The notes beneath the pieces were generated by a model. It was given only the letters and a program-made list of their open reading frames with translations. It ran no database searches and had not been told where the DNA came from. A DNA stretch of 64,000 nucleotides from Advenella incenata (GTDB taxonomy: Bacteria; Pseudomonadota; Gammaproteobacteria; Burkholderiales; Burkholderiaceae_B). How positions within the stretch are numbered: the stretch's first letter is position 1; each line of letters begins with the position of its first letter. Location of the stretch: assembly GCF_004217095.1 (NCBI RefSeq), contig NZ_SHKO01000001.1, positions 2,282,234-2,346,233 of the forward strand, written 5' to 3'. This document shows, piece after piece, positions 8,262 to 16,970 of this stretch. Made by a program: the position numbers and the translations under genes.

Positions 8262-9176
8262 TTATTGTCCGGTTGGTTCACCTACGGGCGCAGTCGCTTT
8301 TTTTGCTTTGTATTCCTGTTTCTTCTGAAGCAAAAGGCAATGCAGCATTTCAGATGACAGGCCGTGCAATACCAGCCGATGTCCGGCACGCAAGGTGGAC
8401 AAGGGCACCAGTGGGTGATGGTTGTTCACCAGCATCAGGTGCTCCGGCGCCTGCAGGATCTGGGCCGCGTAAATCCCGATAGTCTCATCAAGTTGTAACG
8501 AGTTGGCAGCTCGCCAGAAATCATTATCGGTCAGCAGCAATTGATACAGCGGCGTAAACAGTTCAATGGCGCTTTGCAGATCCAGTACATTGCTGCGTGT
8601 CCTGGGCATGTCCTGCAGGCGGACAGTCGGTTCGTGTAGCATTGAAAAATCAGGATCTTGCACCGGGCCCAGGCGCAGACCCGCATCAAGCAAGGCCTGG
8701 TTCAAACGAATGACGAAGTTGTAGAGATTAATATCATGCTTGACGAATACGTGATCTCTCAGGTCATCTATGGTGTCCGGTGCCAATGGGCTTGTCGAAA
8801 CAGGGGCCGGTGAATTGGCCGCAATGAAAGCCAGGATCTGGGATCCAAGATGAAAATGCCGCAAGATAAGCCAATTGGCTTGCGGTGATACAAAGCGCTT
8901 GAGCCCCCACACCAGGATGCGGTGCAACGGGGCAGACTGGGCCCAGCGCCTTGGCAGAAACGTCTTGACTACCTGGATCAGGATAATGCACAAGCGAGCC
9001 AGCGGCCGCAAAAAAGGCAGCAGATATTGGCGCGAACTTGAGCTGGAATCTTCCAGCCAGGCCTGCTTGACCTCATCGGGAAGCGGGGTGCTTTGATCAA
9101 GGTAGGATGCCAGCCATGGGCTTGGATCCTCAGGGTTATGTTCTTTTTTGAGAAATTCAGGTTGGTCACTGATCAC
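8262..9176 (-). CDS. Unrecognised 304-residue protein, last gene of the ketoacyl synthase cassette
   Basis: Read from GTG at 9176, whose GTGA overlaps the TGA stop of the synthase fusion, implying translational coupling; longer in-frame starts lie inside that gene. I do not recognise the family. The N-terminal part contains a basic-hydrophobic stretch (LLPFLRPLARLCIILIQVVKTFLPRRW, about 50-75), perhaps a membrane-associated helix. The middle has HDINLYNFVIRLNQALLDAG. The C-terminal third reads like soluble helices (IELFTPLYQLLLTDNDFWRAANSLQLDETIGIYAAQILQ). It ends with a basic tail. Position alone suggests a role in the same pathway, for example as carrier-interacting or tailoring protein. 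Confidence 0.7.
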   Translation of the reverse strand: MISDQPEFLKKEHNPEDPSPWLASYLDQSTPLPDEVKQAWLEDSSSSSRQYLLPFLRPLARLCIILIQVVKTFLPRRWAQSAPLHRILVWGLKRFVSPQANWLILRHFHLGSQILAFIAANSPAPVSTSPLAPDTIDDLRDHVFVKHDINLYNFVIRLNQALLDAGLRLGPVQDPDFSMLHEPTVRLQDMPRTRSNVLDLQSAIELFTPLYQLLLTDNDFWRAANSLQLDETIGIYAAQILQAPEHLMLVNNHHPLVPLSTLRAGHRLVLHGLSSEMLHCLLLQKKQEYKAKKATAPVGEPTGQ

Positions 9177-11161
9177 GATTCGTACTCTTTTGCGTGATGA
9201 AATTGCATGAGATAAAGTGCTGCGGTGCGTCGGGCAGTATCCACGATCTGGCGCTCGGCACGACCACGATTGTCGCAATCGAGCGCAAGTGAAACGGCAA
9301 CCAGCCAGCGTTGCAGATGATGCTGGTCATTATGGCCATGATATTCCAGAAATCGGAAAGCGTCGGCCGGCAGCGGCAGGCTTGCCCTGAGCAATGGCAG
9401 CAGGGCAGGGACAATTCGCTGTCCCGTTCCTTCGATAATGTAGATGGCGCCCAGCAGCCCGATGGGGTTTGCTGTATCGGCCAGGCCATGTAAATAGGCA
9501 TTCAGCGCTTCGCCACCGGGGTTGCGGCGTAATGCTTCAATATCCGCTACCGGTCCGCCCGCCTTGCGGTAATCTTCGAAAAGAATCTGAAAATCATTTT
9601 GTTCTTCACCCGCGTGCAGGTTGATCAGGTCTGCCAGTGGCGCGTACTGGCCCGAGAGCGAACTGGTTGCCTTACGCATCCATTTGGTGCCTTCGCGCAC
9701 TTGCGGAATCCAGTGGGCTGTCCAGTTGATATAGTCCTGCGTGTCAAAGTGACGTTCCCGCAATGCGCTGACAAGGGGCGTGCGCCAAACCCGGGAGCGG
9801 TAATCGTGCCAAATGGTGGCCAATTCCGTCAGCAATGGGGCCAGGCCTTGAGGCGCTTGAACCGGGTCGTGAGGCGGTCTGATCGCTTCGGCGTCCAGCG
9901 TGTCGGCAAGCTCCCGCGAGCGGGTCTGGGCAGTCACGCCGGGCAGGGGGGCTACAGCTGGCCCATCAGACACATCCGCATTGGCTGGATGAGAGCGCAA
10001 CTGCGTTTCCTGTCTTGGTGAATCGTTTGCTGTCTCTACTTCGAACAGCATGTACGCAGTCGTGAACCGGCCGGATTCGGGGACATAGCACAGGATCTGA
10101 TCACCAGCAGCCAGCGTTTTGGTTTGCAGAAATTCAGCCAGCATGATCAGTATTGAAGCCGCGCCGGTATTGCCGCGCCAGGCCAGGTTACTGAACCAGT
10201 GTTCTCGGGGGATCGACAGACCGGCCTGATCCAGCAGGTCTTGGACCACGGGAATGAATTTTTCAGAGGAGTAGTGGCACAAAAAGTGGCGGATGCGGGC
10301 GGGGTCGACCCACTTGTCCCGTACCAGCTTGACGTATTCGTGAATGCCGATATCGAACAGGTGCGGCAACAGCCTGATGTCCTGGCGCAAGGCGAGGGCG
10401 CCATCGGCTTCGGCATCGGCCCAGGACGGATAGTCAAGATGGCCACGCTGGCGATCGGCAGATAGGCCCAATTGCATGCAGACAGGATAGTCGCCAGAGA
10501 AAGAGCGCTGGTGAATCCATTTGAGCCTGATGCGTAGGCCCGGTAGTATCGATTGACCCGCTTGCTCGATGCCCGACAACAGGACTGCGCCAGCGCCATC
10601 GGATAACATCCAGCGCAGGAAATGCGCGTCAAAATCGGCATCATAGCCACGAGAGGCGAACCGGGAGCGCTTAAACAGACGCGACGGCATTTCGCTTGCC
10701 ACGGCGATACCGTGCGTGTGGGCGCCGGCCTGTATACCCTGGGCGACCGCCTGAATGGCCGCCACCCCGGCTGCACAGATGCCGTGGATCGATACCGTTT
10801 CCATGGGCGGGGCAGACAACTGGCCCTGGATCATGTTGGCAAAAGCCGGCATGAGCGTGTCGCCGCCAGAAGAACCACTGGCAAGCAGCGAAATATCTGA
10901 CAGTGTCAATTGCCCTCGCTGCAGGCAATCGGTTACCGCCGCAGAGGCAAGCATGGCATTGGTGTGCGTTGTATTGCCGTCAGAATCGATGGCGTAATAA
11001 CGCCGCTTGATGCCGTTTTCTGCAAGAATGCGCTGCTTGATCCGGCCAGAGATACGGTTAAGCGGCGCGATGTACTCGTCCATGCGCTCGTTCTCTACCG
11101 GGTCTCCGGGTAGAAAATAACTGGCTTGCTGTAAAAATACTTGGTCAAATTGGATAGGCAT
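9173..11161 (-). CDS. Fusion: ketoacyl synthase III (FabH/DarB-like) + haem-oxygenase-like diiron oxidase
   Basis: 662 residues in two parts. Residues about 1-375 form a thiolase-fold KAS III with the complete catalytic triad: C129 in SIHGICAAG, H296 in FLCHYSSEKF and N331 in WRGNTGAASI. After a low-complexity linker (about 376-435), residues about 438-660 look like an HDO domain. E577 (YIIEGTG) and the exact pattern H608-x3-D612-x2-H615 match the core metal ligands of CADD/SznF-type diiron oxidases, and E519/E520 (HAGEEQND) may supply the remaining ligand. KAS III enzymes join an acyl starter to malonyl-ACP or another acyl acceptor; HDO enzymes cleave or hydroxylate fatty acids and amino acids using O2. 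Together they may make and then oxidatively tailor an acyl chain (inference). It begins 10 bp after the desaturase gene. Confidence 0.88.
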   Translation of the reverse strand: MPIQFDQVFLQQASYFLPGDPVENERMDEYIAPLNRISGRIKQRILAENGIKRRYYAIDSDGNTTHTNAMLASAAVTDCLQRGQLTLSDISLLASGSSGGDTLMPAFANMIQGQLSAPPMETVSIHGICAAGVAAIQAVAQGIQAGAHTHGIAVASEMPSRLFKRSRFASRGYDADFDAHFLRWMLSDGAGAVLLSGIEQAGQSILPGLRIRLKWIHQRSFSGDYPVCMQLGLSADRQRGHLDYPSWADAEADGALALRQDIRLLPHLFDIGIHEYVKLVRDKWVDPARIRHFLCHYSSEKFIPVVQDLLDQAGLSIPREHWFSNLAWRGNTGAASILIMLAEFLQTKTLAAGDQILCYVPESGRFTTAYMLFEVETANDSPRQETQLRSHPANADVSDGPAVAPLPGVTAQTRSRELADTLDAEAIRPPHDPVQAPQGLAPLLTELATIWHDYRSRVWRTPLVSALRERHFDTQDYINWTAHWIPQVREGTKWMRKATSSLSGQYAPLADLINLHAGEEQNDFQILFEDYRKAGGPVADIEALRRNPGGEALNAYLHGLADTANPIGLLGAIYIIEGTGQRIVPALLPLLRASLPLPADAFRFLEYHGHNDQHHLQRWLVAVSLALDCDNRGRAERQIVDTARRTAALYLMQFHHAKEYES

Positions 11162-11171
11162 AATCAGGCCA

Positions 11172-12143
11172 TCAGGAAGTGGACGGGGGCAACGGGTCAG
11201 TATGGGTATGCATTAGCGATTGACTGCGAAAGCGCGGGCTGACGGTGCCCTTAACAAAGGTGCGCATCATATAGCGTATTAGCCCACCCTCGAGCAATGC
11301 AGGATGAATCTGGCTGCGATACTGGTTCTTATGCAAGTGGGTCAGCAGCGACCAGTGGGCGCGCGAGTGTTCGTGGTGCGCGGTGTGCAGACCGATATTA
11401 AATAAAAGGGGGTTGACCCATCCTTCGAAATTACGGGCATAGGCAAGTGACGACTGCGCTTTGCGACCTTGCGCAGAGCCATCGGCATGGGCGTGCTGCA
11501 AATAATTGGTGGCCAGTAACCAGTGAAGCCCATGCAACTGCGGGATGATCACAAGCAGAATGGTTTTTCCCGGGTTGATCGCCAACAGCATTGCCCAAAG
11601 CAGCATCCATAATGCGTACTGGCACAAGCAATAGCGCCAGACGCCCGGTTTATGCCGACGCAATCTGCCAAGCCAATGAAAAATGGCCGGATACAACACG
11701 CCGATTGCCTGAAATGGATGCAGCACATAGCCGGGCAGAGTATTGGTGTCGCCTGCGGCAAACCGATAGGTGCGCGCAATATCCTGTTCACTATGCTTAT
11801 GCCGATGATGATTGGCCACATGCGTTGGGAAAAAGACGCAACTGGGATGTCCTTGCAACAGCGTAATAAGCAAATCAGTACAACGGTTGGCTCGCTTGCT
11901 GTGCCACATGCGCAGATGAGTATGGTTGTGATGGATAACACCAATGCCCAGCGTCAGAAACAGCAGGATCGGATATAGCACAGCAGAGACGCCGTAGATC
12001 CATTGCCAAATTACAAGCGTCGGCAAGGCCAACATATACAGCAGGCTTTGCCAATCTCTGGCATATTTCAACTGAGGAAGGCCGGATTGCCGTTGTCTGG
12101 TTGGCCGGTTTTTTGGGCCTGATTGATTGCGCTGCAGCGTCAT
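11172..12143 (-). CDS. Membrane fatty acid desaturase
   Basis: 323 residues with hydrophobic segments and the three histidine boxes of integral-membrane diiron desaturases: HHNHTH (71-76), HVANHH (108-113) and HTAHH (253-257, followed by EH at 258-259). Such enzymes insert a double bond into an acyl chain, or hydroxylate it, using O2 and electrons from a ferredoxin or cytochrome partner, which is not encoded here. The start codon overlaps the stop of the upstream hydroxylase by 4 bp (ATGA), so translation is likely coupled. The C-terminal tail, rich in Pro, Ser and Thr, lies past the catalytic core. Substrate and regiochemistry are not predictable. Confidence 0.88.
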   Translation of the reverse strand: MTLQRNQSGPKNRPTRQRQSGLPQLKYARDWQSLLYMLALPTLVIWQWIYGVSAVLYPILLFLTLGIGVIHHNHTHLRMWHSKRANRCTDLLITLLQGHPSCVFFPTHVANHHRHKHSEQDIARTYRFAAGDTNTLPGYVLHPFQAIGVLYPAIFHWLGRLRRHKPGVWRYCLCQYALWMLLWAMLLAINPGKTILLVIIPQLHGLHWLLATNYLQHAHADGSAQGRKAQSSLAYARNFEGWVNPLLFNIGLHTAHHEHSRAHWSLLTHLHKNQYRSQIHPALLEGGLIRYMMRTFVKGTVSPRFRSQSLMHTHTDPLPPSTS

Positions 12144-12928
12144 GTGGTGCCTGCATCCATCGAGTCTGGCAGCTTGCGTTTGGCCAGTCGACCAATGACA
12201 AGCCTTGCGGCATCTGCTTTAAGACGTGTGCCGAACAGGCGATCCATGAACGTGAACTGAAAACCGTAATTGCCGTTATAGCAGGCGTGATGCAGATGAT
12301 GGCGGCGGCTCGCAGCAAACCAGTGTGCATAGGACACGCCTGGGCAAAAGTCATAATTGGCATGGCCAACACAATTGAAGAACAGGCTGAACAGTGGTAC
12401 CGAAAACAGCGCCCAGAAACTGAAGTCATGTAAAAGCATGGGCAGCAGAATCACATTGCCCAGCATCAGGGCTTCAATGGGATGGAAACTGTACGTGGCA
12501 AACGGCGTTGTAACCACCGAGCGATGGTGCGGCAAATGAAACCGACGAAGCCAGCGCGTGTGCAGCAGCCTGTGGTTGAGCCAGAAATGGACATCGTTCC
12601 AGATGGCAAGCACGAGAATTTCAAGGACAATCTGCCATCCGGAAGGGTTCGGGTCCAAAGAGGCCCACCCTAGTTGCAGCAACCCCCAAGGGAAAATCAT
12701 GCCAATGCCGAAAATGAGGATGGAGAGCCCAGACCAGGTAAACTCATGACGCAATTGGGCGGTAGTGACCGGTCGCGGGTCCAGAATGCGTCCAATGCCC
12801 AGCGCTGGCAACAGATGCCGGGTCAAGGTCCATGTGATGCTACCGAAAAGCAGATAAATACCGCAAAAAAACAGCAGCCCCCATAGGATGACCTGCCATG
12901 CGGACAGCGATTGAAAGACTTGATCCAT
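12140..12928 (-). CDS. Sterol desaturase/fatty acid hydroxylase family protein
   Basis: 262 residues, several membrane spans, with the eight-histidine diiron motif of the FA_hydroxylase family: H119-x3-H123 (NHRLLH), H131-x2-H134-H135 (HLPHH), and the cluster H210-H211-x-H213-H214. These enzymes hydroxylate or desaturate lipids at the membrane with O2. It is the first gene of the four-gene cassette; the desaturase follows with a 4-bp overlap. A candidate promoter lies 80-110 bp upstream. No ribosome site is obvious before ATG 12928. Confidence 0.88.
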   Translation of the reverse strand: MDQVFQSLSAWQVILWGLLFFCGIYLLFGSITWTLTRHLLPALGIGRILDPRPVTTAQLRHEFTWSGLSILIFGIGMIFPWGLLQLGWASLDPNPSGWQIVLEILVLAIWNDVHFWLNHRLLHTRWLRRFHLPHHRSVVTTPFATYSFHPIEALMLGNVILLPMLLHDFSFWALFSVPLFSLFFNCVGHANYDFCPGVSYAHWFAASRRHHLHHACYNGNYGFQFTFMDRLFGTRLKADAARLVIGRLAKRKLPDSMDAGTT

Positions 12929-13300
12929 ATTATTATGAAGTTATGTTAATCGCGTAATGATAGCCACTGTTATTATATTTTGACCATATCCCGTTAGAAA
13001 GTATCGGAATATCATATACGGCAATTTAATTTAATCAAGAGGAAACCGCTGTGAGCTAAGTCAAGGCTTGGGACATGATTTGACTTGCTTGCCTGCGATG
13101 CTCATCCTTGAATACAGGCAACACTGCCAACCTACTAGCACGGATAAACAGCCAGTAGAGCGTTTTAGTTGCAAGAGCAAGGAGCGGCCAGGCTGCCTTC
13201 TTATGTGTCCCCTTCGGCTGAATAATCTAAATTGATTACTTAATTACCCTAAAGTGATACGATGACTTATAAATATAACTTATCGCTTCAGGAGAACGTC
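12929..13300. other. Divergent intergenic region between lipid cassette and FadR-type gene
   Basis: 372 bp. Apart from the minus-strand promoter candidates and a plus-strand pair TTGATT (13232-13237)/TGATAC (13255-13260) for the regulator, I see nothing: no short gene with a ribosome site and no convincing repeat. Confidence 0.4.
12972..13038 (-). promoter_or_regulatory. Candidate promoters of the lipid cassette
   Basis: On the minus strand, TTGATT (complement of 13033-13038) and TATGAT (complement of 13011-13016) are separated by 16 bp. A perfect TATAAT (complement of 12972-12977) lies nearer the gene but lacks a good -35. Either could start the hydroxylase-desaturase-synthase transcript. 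Assigned by inspection only. Confidence 0.35.
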
Positions 13301-14080
13301 ATGGCAGCACCGATTAAGCTCGTCCAACGGAAAAGGGCACTGTCGGCTAAGGTAGCAGATCAGTTGCGTGCTCGTATAGAGAGTGGTCAATACGCACCAG
13401 GCGATAAACTGCCAACCGAGCCTGTCCTGGTGCAAACATTCGGTTTTAGTCGCACCGTCATTCGGGAGGCTATTGCAGCCCTTCGGGGTGATGGCTTGAT
13501 CGAATCTCGCCAAGGGGCAGGGGTGTTTGTGCTTGACACGCTCGAGCCGCCTGAGCTGCTGATGTTGTTTACGCATGCCACAGACAAAATATCAGATATT
13601 ATCGAGGAACTGGAATTGCGGATCGGTATTGAGGTGGAAGCCGCCGGTCTTGCCGCCACGCGCAGTTCTCCCGCCCAGGAGGCGGAAATACTGGCTCAAC
13701 TGGACCGATTTGTCCAATTGGCCAATGAAGGCAAACCAACAGACGACGCCGATTTTTGTTTTCATATGGCCATCGCCACCGCTACGAATAATGCGCGATT
13801 CAAGGTTTTCCTTGAGCATATTGGCCGGCGCATGATTCCCCGCGTCAAGTTCCGCTCCGTGATGGGGGGTATGGATCTACTGCCCAACCGCGACATCACC
13901 ATTCTTGCCGAGCATACTGCCATTGCCGATGCGATCTTTGCGCGCGATCCTGAACGCGCCCGCGATGCGATGCGCACGCATCTGATGATTGGAATACAGC
14001 GCTATCGCGCGCTCACCCGCAGCAGGATAATTCACGAAACCACACAGATTGTGTCATCAAGTACCCATGACCGAACGTGA
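13301..14080 (+). CDS. FadR-type GntR regulator, copy 1
   Basis: 259 residues from ATG 13301, which has AGGAG at 6 nt; an in-frame ATG at 13262 lacks one. The winged helix spans about 10-80 (ALSAKVADQLRARIESGQYAPGDKLPTEPVLVQTFGFSRTVIREAIAALRGDGLIESRQGAGVFVL). It is followed by an FCD domain with the metal-binding pattern ELELRIGIEVEAAGLAA, DADFCFHMAIATATNN and LAEHTAIADAI. It is very similar along its whole length to the second FadR-type protein at 29277-30044, so the two are recent paralogues. Relatives regulate hexuronate or sugar-acid genes. It precedes the family-5 ABC importer operon, whose promoter carries a two-site operator shared with the kdgD promoter. Confidence 0.92.
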   Translation: MAAPIKLVQRKRALSAKVADQLRARIESGQYAPGDKLPTEPVLVQTFGFSRTVIREAIAALRGDGLIESRQGAGVFVLDTLEPPELLMLFTHATDKISDIIEELELRIGIEVEAAGLAATRSSPAQEAEILAQLDRFVQLANEGKPTDDADFCFHMAIATATNNARFKVFLEHIGRRMIPRVKFRSVMGGMDLLPNRDITILAEHTAIADAIFARDPERARDAMRTHLMIGIQRYRALTRSRIIHETTQIVSSSTHDRT

Positions 14081-14463
14081 AGTTAACGTCAGGGATGATT
14101 GACATTTTCCTTGAAGTCATAATATGATTGCTCATATAGTCATATTATCAATATTAAATTAAAGGAAGTCTGTCAATCACCCTATTCTTAAGCGCCGCAC
14201 TGTAAAAAAAAAGCAGCAATAACCGGTGCTCTGGAGCCACTCTTTCGTTTTGTTTGCACAAATACGAGACTGGATCTGGGGCAGGGAACATCAAGGCTCA
14301 AGGCAGATGCGATTTGGTTGCAACACTTTCGAGGCTGCCACTTGCCATAGACCCGTGTTGCCGGTGAAGAAAAAGGGTGCACAACAGGTTCATAGATAGC
14401 GCCAGTTTCTGGCCGGTAACGGGCAGGGTCGCGCCAATACAAGTACATCCAAGGAGGATTTAT
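14081..14463. other. Intergenic region upstream of the family-5 ABC importer
   Basis: 383 bp. The first 70 bp contain a promoter with a double operator (listed separately). The remaining 300 bp, between the operator and the receptor gene, form an unusually long untranslated leader with no ORF I would support. I see no recognisable riboswitch. Confidence 0.4.
14099..14150 (+). promoter_or_regulatory. Promoter TTGACA-18-TATGAT with two FadR-type operator candidates
   Basis: A perfect -35 TTGACA (14099-14104) and -10 TATGAT (14123-14128) are spaced 18 bp. The palindrome TCATAATATGA (14117-14127) covers the -10, and a near copy TCATATTATCA (14140-14150) lies 23 bp downstream centre to centre, around the expected start site. 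The same arrangement occurs before kdgD at 30071-30121. It would give repression by a FadR-type dimer at each site. Confidence 0.7.
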
Positions 14464-15975
14464 ATGAGACAAACCAACATTGCATCACTGGTGGCTGCCG
14501 CTTTCCTGGCCATGGCGGCATCCACGGCAGGCGCTCAAGATGCCAACCATGATATACGCATTGTGCTGCCCGAGCAGCCAGGAAATCTGGAGTCTTGCGG
14601 CACCATCATCACGACTGTTGGACAGGTGTTGAGCCAGAATGTGACCGAATCGCTCACTGTTATCAATACTGTAACAGGCCAGCCTGAGCCCAAGCTTGCC
14701 ACAAAATGGGAACAACTGAACCCGACTACGTGGCGGCTTACCCTGCGTGAGGGTGTCAAGTTTCACGACGGCGCTGATTTGAACGCAAAAGCGGTTGCTT
14801 TTTCGATTGACCGCATGACAGGGGGAAAGCTTACCTGCAACAACATGGCCAAGTTTGGCAATGCCAAACTCACTGTCACGCCGGTTGACAACTACATAGT
14901 AGAAATTAAATCGGATCGACCTCAGCCCATTCTGCCCACGCTACTGAGCGTGGTGATGATTGTCTCTCCCAACACGCCGGCGGACAAAGCGGTGAATGAT
15001 CCGGTTGGCACGGGCCCGTTCAAGCTTGCAAGCTTTACGCAGCAGAATGTTGTGCTCGAGCCTTTTAGCGGCTATTGGGGCAGCAAACCGGCTGTATCCA
15101 AGGCCACTTATATATGGCGCCAGGAATCGTCTATCCGCGCCGCCATGGTAGAGACGGGCGAGGCAGATCTCACGCCTGCCATTGCCATCCAGGATGCAAC
15201 CAATCCGCAGACGGACTTCGCTTATTTGAACTCCGAAACCTCGGCAATTCGCATTGATGCGCAGCAGCCTCCGCTCGATGATGTCCGCATTCGCAAGGCA
15301 TTGAATCTGGCTATCGATTGGGAAGGGCTCAGCCAGCTTTTTGGCGAAGACGCGCAACGTGCATCCCAAATGGTGGTGCAGGGCATCATAGGCTATGATA
15401 AAAATCTTAAGTCCTGGCCCTATGATCTGAAGCAGGCACAGTCGTTGATTGCTTCGGCCAAGGCCGATGGAGTGAAGGTTGATACCGAAATCAGGCTTAT
15501 CGGCCGAAATGGGATCTATCCCAACGGCGGGGAAGCCATGGAAGCCATGATGACGATGTGGCAGCAAGCAGGCCTGAACGTCAAGCTTGTCATGCTCGAT
15601 GTCGCCGACTGGTTGCGCTATCTGCAAAAGCCTTATCCTGAGGATCGCGGGCCTACCTTGCTGCAGTCCATGCATGACAATAATAAAGGCGATGCCGCAT
15701 TCACCATCCCTATTTTCTATCGCTCCACTGGCCAGTATTCAGTAATGAACAGCCCTGAGATGGACAAGGAAATTGATGCCGCCATGGCAGCCACTGGCGC
15801 TGATCGAGAGCAGGGCTTTCAGAAGATTTTTGACAAAGCTCGCAAGGAGTATGTGACCGACATACCCATGTACCACATGATAGGCTATACGCGTGTGGGC
15901 AAGCGGCTTGAATGGAAGCCGGACATTAGCACCAACAGCGAAATTCCTCTGGCCAATATTCGTTTCAAGAAATAG
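14464..15975 (+). CDS. ABC transporter family-5 substrate-binding protein (dipeptide/nickel/oligosaccharide class)
   Basis: 503 residues from ATG 14464 with a strong AAGGAGG site; an in-frame GTG/ATG at 14377 has none. The signal peptide covers about residues 1-24 (STAGAQD). SBP_bac_5 features include LAPKLATKWEQLNPTTWRLTLREGVKFHDGADLNAKAVAFSIDRM-type sequence at about 75-120 and VRIRKALNLAIDWEGL near 280. The class binds peptides, glutathione, nickel chelates or sugar acids and oligosaccharides. It heads an operon with two permeases and a double ATPase. Context with SMP-30 and FadR-type regulators suggests a sugar-acid-type ligand rather than a peptide (inference). Confidence 0.92.
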   Translation: MRQTNIASLVAAAFLAMAASTAGAQDANHDIRIVLPEQPGNLESCGTIITTVGQVLSQNVTESLTVINTVTGQPEPKLATKWEQLNPTTWRLTLREGVKFHDGADLNAKAVAFSIDRMTGGKLTCNNMAKFGNAKLTVTPVDNYIVEIKSDRPQPILPTLLSVVMIVSPNTPADKAVNDPVGTGPFKLASFTQQNVVLEPFSGYWGSKPAVSKATYIWRQESSIRAAMVETGEADLTPAIAIQDATNPQTDFAYLNSETSAIRIDAQQPPLDDVRIRKALNLAIDWEGLSQLFGEDAQRASQMVVQGIIGYDKNLKSWPYDLKQAQSLIASAKADGVKVDTEIRLIGRNGIYPNGGEAMEAMMTMWQQAGLNVKLVMLDVADWLRYLQKPYPEDRGPTLLQSMHDNNKGDAAFTIPIFYRSTGQYSVMNSPEMDKEIDAAMAATGADREQGFQKIFDKARKEYVTDIPMYHMIGYTRVGKRLEWKPDISTNSEIPLANIRFKK

Positions 15976-16053
15976 TGTTTCCTTCTGTGCGGGTGTCGCT
16001 TGTCATGGGCAGCCGCGCAGTTCCTGCATACAAGGCAATTGAAGGATCCGAAT

Positions 16054-16968
16054 ATGTTTAGTTATCTTGGACGGCGCGCGTCCTACAGTGTCATTTCCAT
16101 TTTGGGTCTATTGACGCTGGTTTTTTTCCTGACACGTCTTACCGGCGACCCTTCCGCACTATATCTTCCGCTGGACTCCACGCCAGAGGCACGTGCGGCA
16201 TTCGCTCATTTGAATGGCCTGGATCAGCCCACGTATATTCAATTCTGGCATTTTCTGACCGACCTGCTGAGGTTGGATTTCGGGGAGTCCATGCGACAAC
16301 ACCGATCAGCCATGGGCGTGGCGCTTGAGGCCTTTCCGCAAACGCTTAAGCTTGCCGCGGTGGCCATACTGCTTTCGACAACGCTGGCGATCATTATCGG
16401 ATCGGTCGCCGCTGCTAAACCCCGCGGTATATTTGACCGACTGGCCAGCCTCGTATCGCTGGCGGGTGCCAGTGCCCCCGATTTTTGGGTGGCGATTGTC
16501 GCCATCCTCGTATTTGCCGTGGGGCTGGATATACTGCCTACGTCGGGCACCGGCGGTTGGCAGTACTGGATTATGCCTGTCTTTGTGCTGATGCTGCGCC
16601 CGTTCGGCCTGCTGGTCCAAGTGGTGCGCGGCGCGATGCTGTCGTCGCTGGCCTCGCCGTATATCAAGACTGCTCGCGCCAAGGGACTAAGCAGGCAATC
16701 CATTGTGTTTGGCCATGCCTTGCGCAATTGCTTGCTTCCTGTCATCACGGTTGCCGGCGATCTGGCTACGGGCCTGATCAACGGCGCAGTGATCGTCGAA
16801 TCAGTGTTTGGCTGGCCGGGCATAGGCAAGCTTATGATCGATTCGATCATCCAGCGTGATTTTGCAGTCGTGCAATCGACCATTCTGGTCACGGCTATCG
16901 CTATTTTCATTTTGAATATTGTGATCGATTTGCTATATGCGGTACTCGATCCACGAGTCCGGTACTAA
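16054..16968 (+). CDS. ABC transporter permease, DppB type
   Basis: 304 residues from ATG 16054 (GAAGGA 7-8 nt upstream). It begins with the DppB/OppB-like MFSYLGRRASYSVISILGLLTLVFFLTRLTGDP. The cytoplasmic EAA loop is seen in SSLASPYIKTARAKGLSRQSIVFGHALRNCLLPVIT, and the C-terminal SVFGWPGIGKLMIDSIIQRDFAVVQSTILVTAI is diagnostic. About six membrane spans. It forms the transmembrane channel with the DppC-type protein that follows 2 bp later. Confidence 0.93.
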   Translation: MFSYLGRRASYSVISILGLLTLVFFLTRLTGDPSALYLPLDSTPEARAAFAHLNGLDQPTYIQFWHFLTDLLRLDFGESMRQHRSAMGVALEAFPQTLKLAAVAILLSTTLAIIIGSVAAAKPRGIFDRLASLVSLAGASAPDFWVAIVAILVFAVGLDILPTSGTGGWQYWIMPVFVLMLRPFGLLVQVVRGAMLSSLASPYIKTARAKGLSRQSIVFGHALRNCLLPVITVAGDLATGLINGAVIVESVFGWPGIGKLMIDSIIQRDFAVVQSTILVTAIAIFILNIVIDLLYAVLDPRVRY

Positions 16969-16970
16969 TC

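Noticed and set aside
12140-12928. True sterol-modifying enzyme
   Set aside because: The His-box family is shared by bacterial fatty acid and carotenoid hydroxylases; the cassette contains a fatty-acyl-type synthase and no sterol gene.
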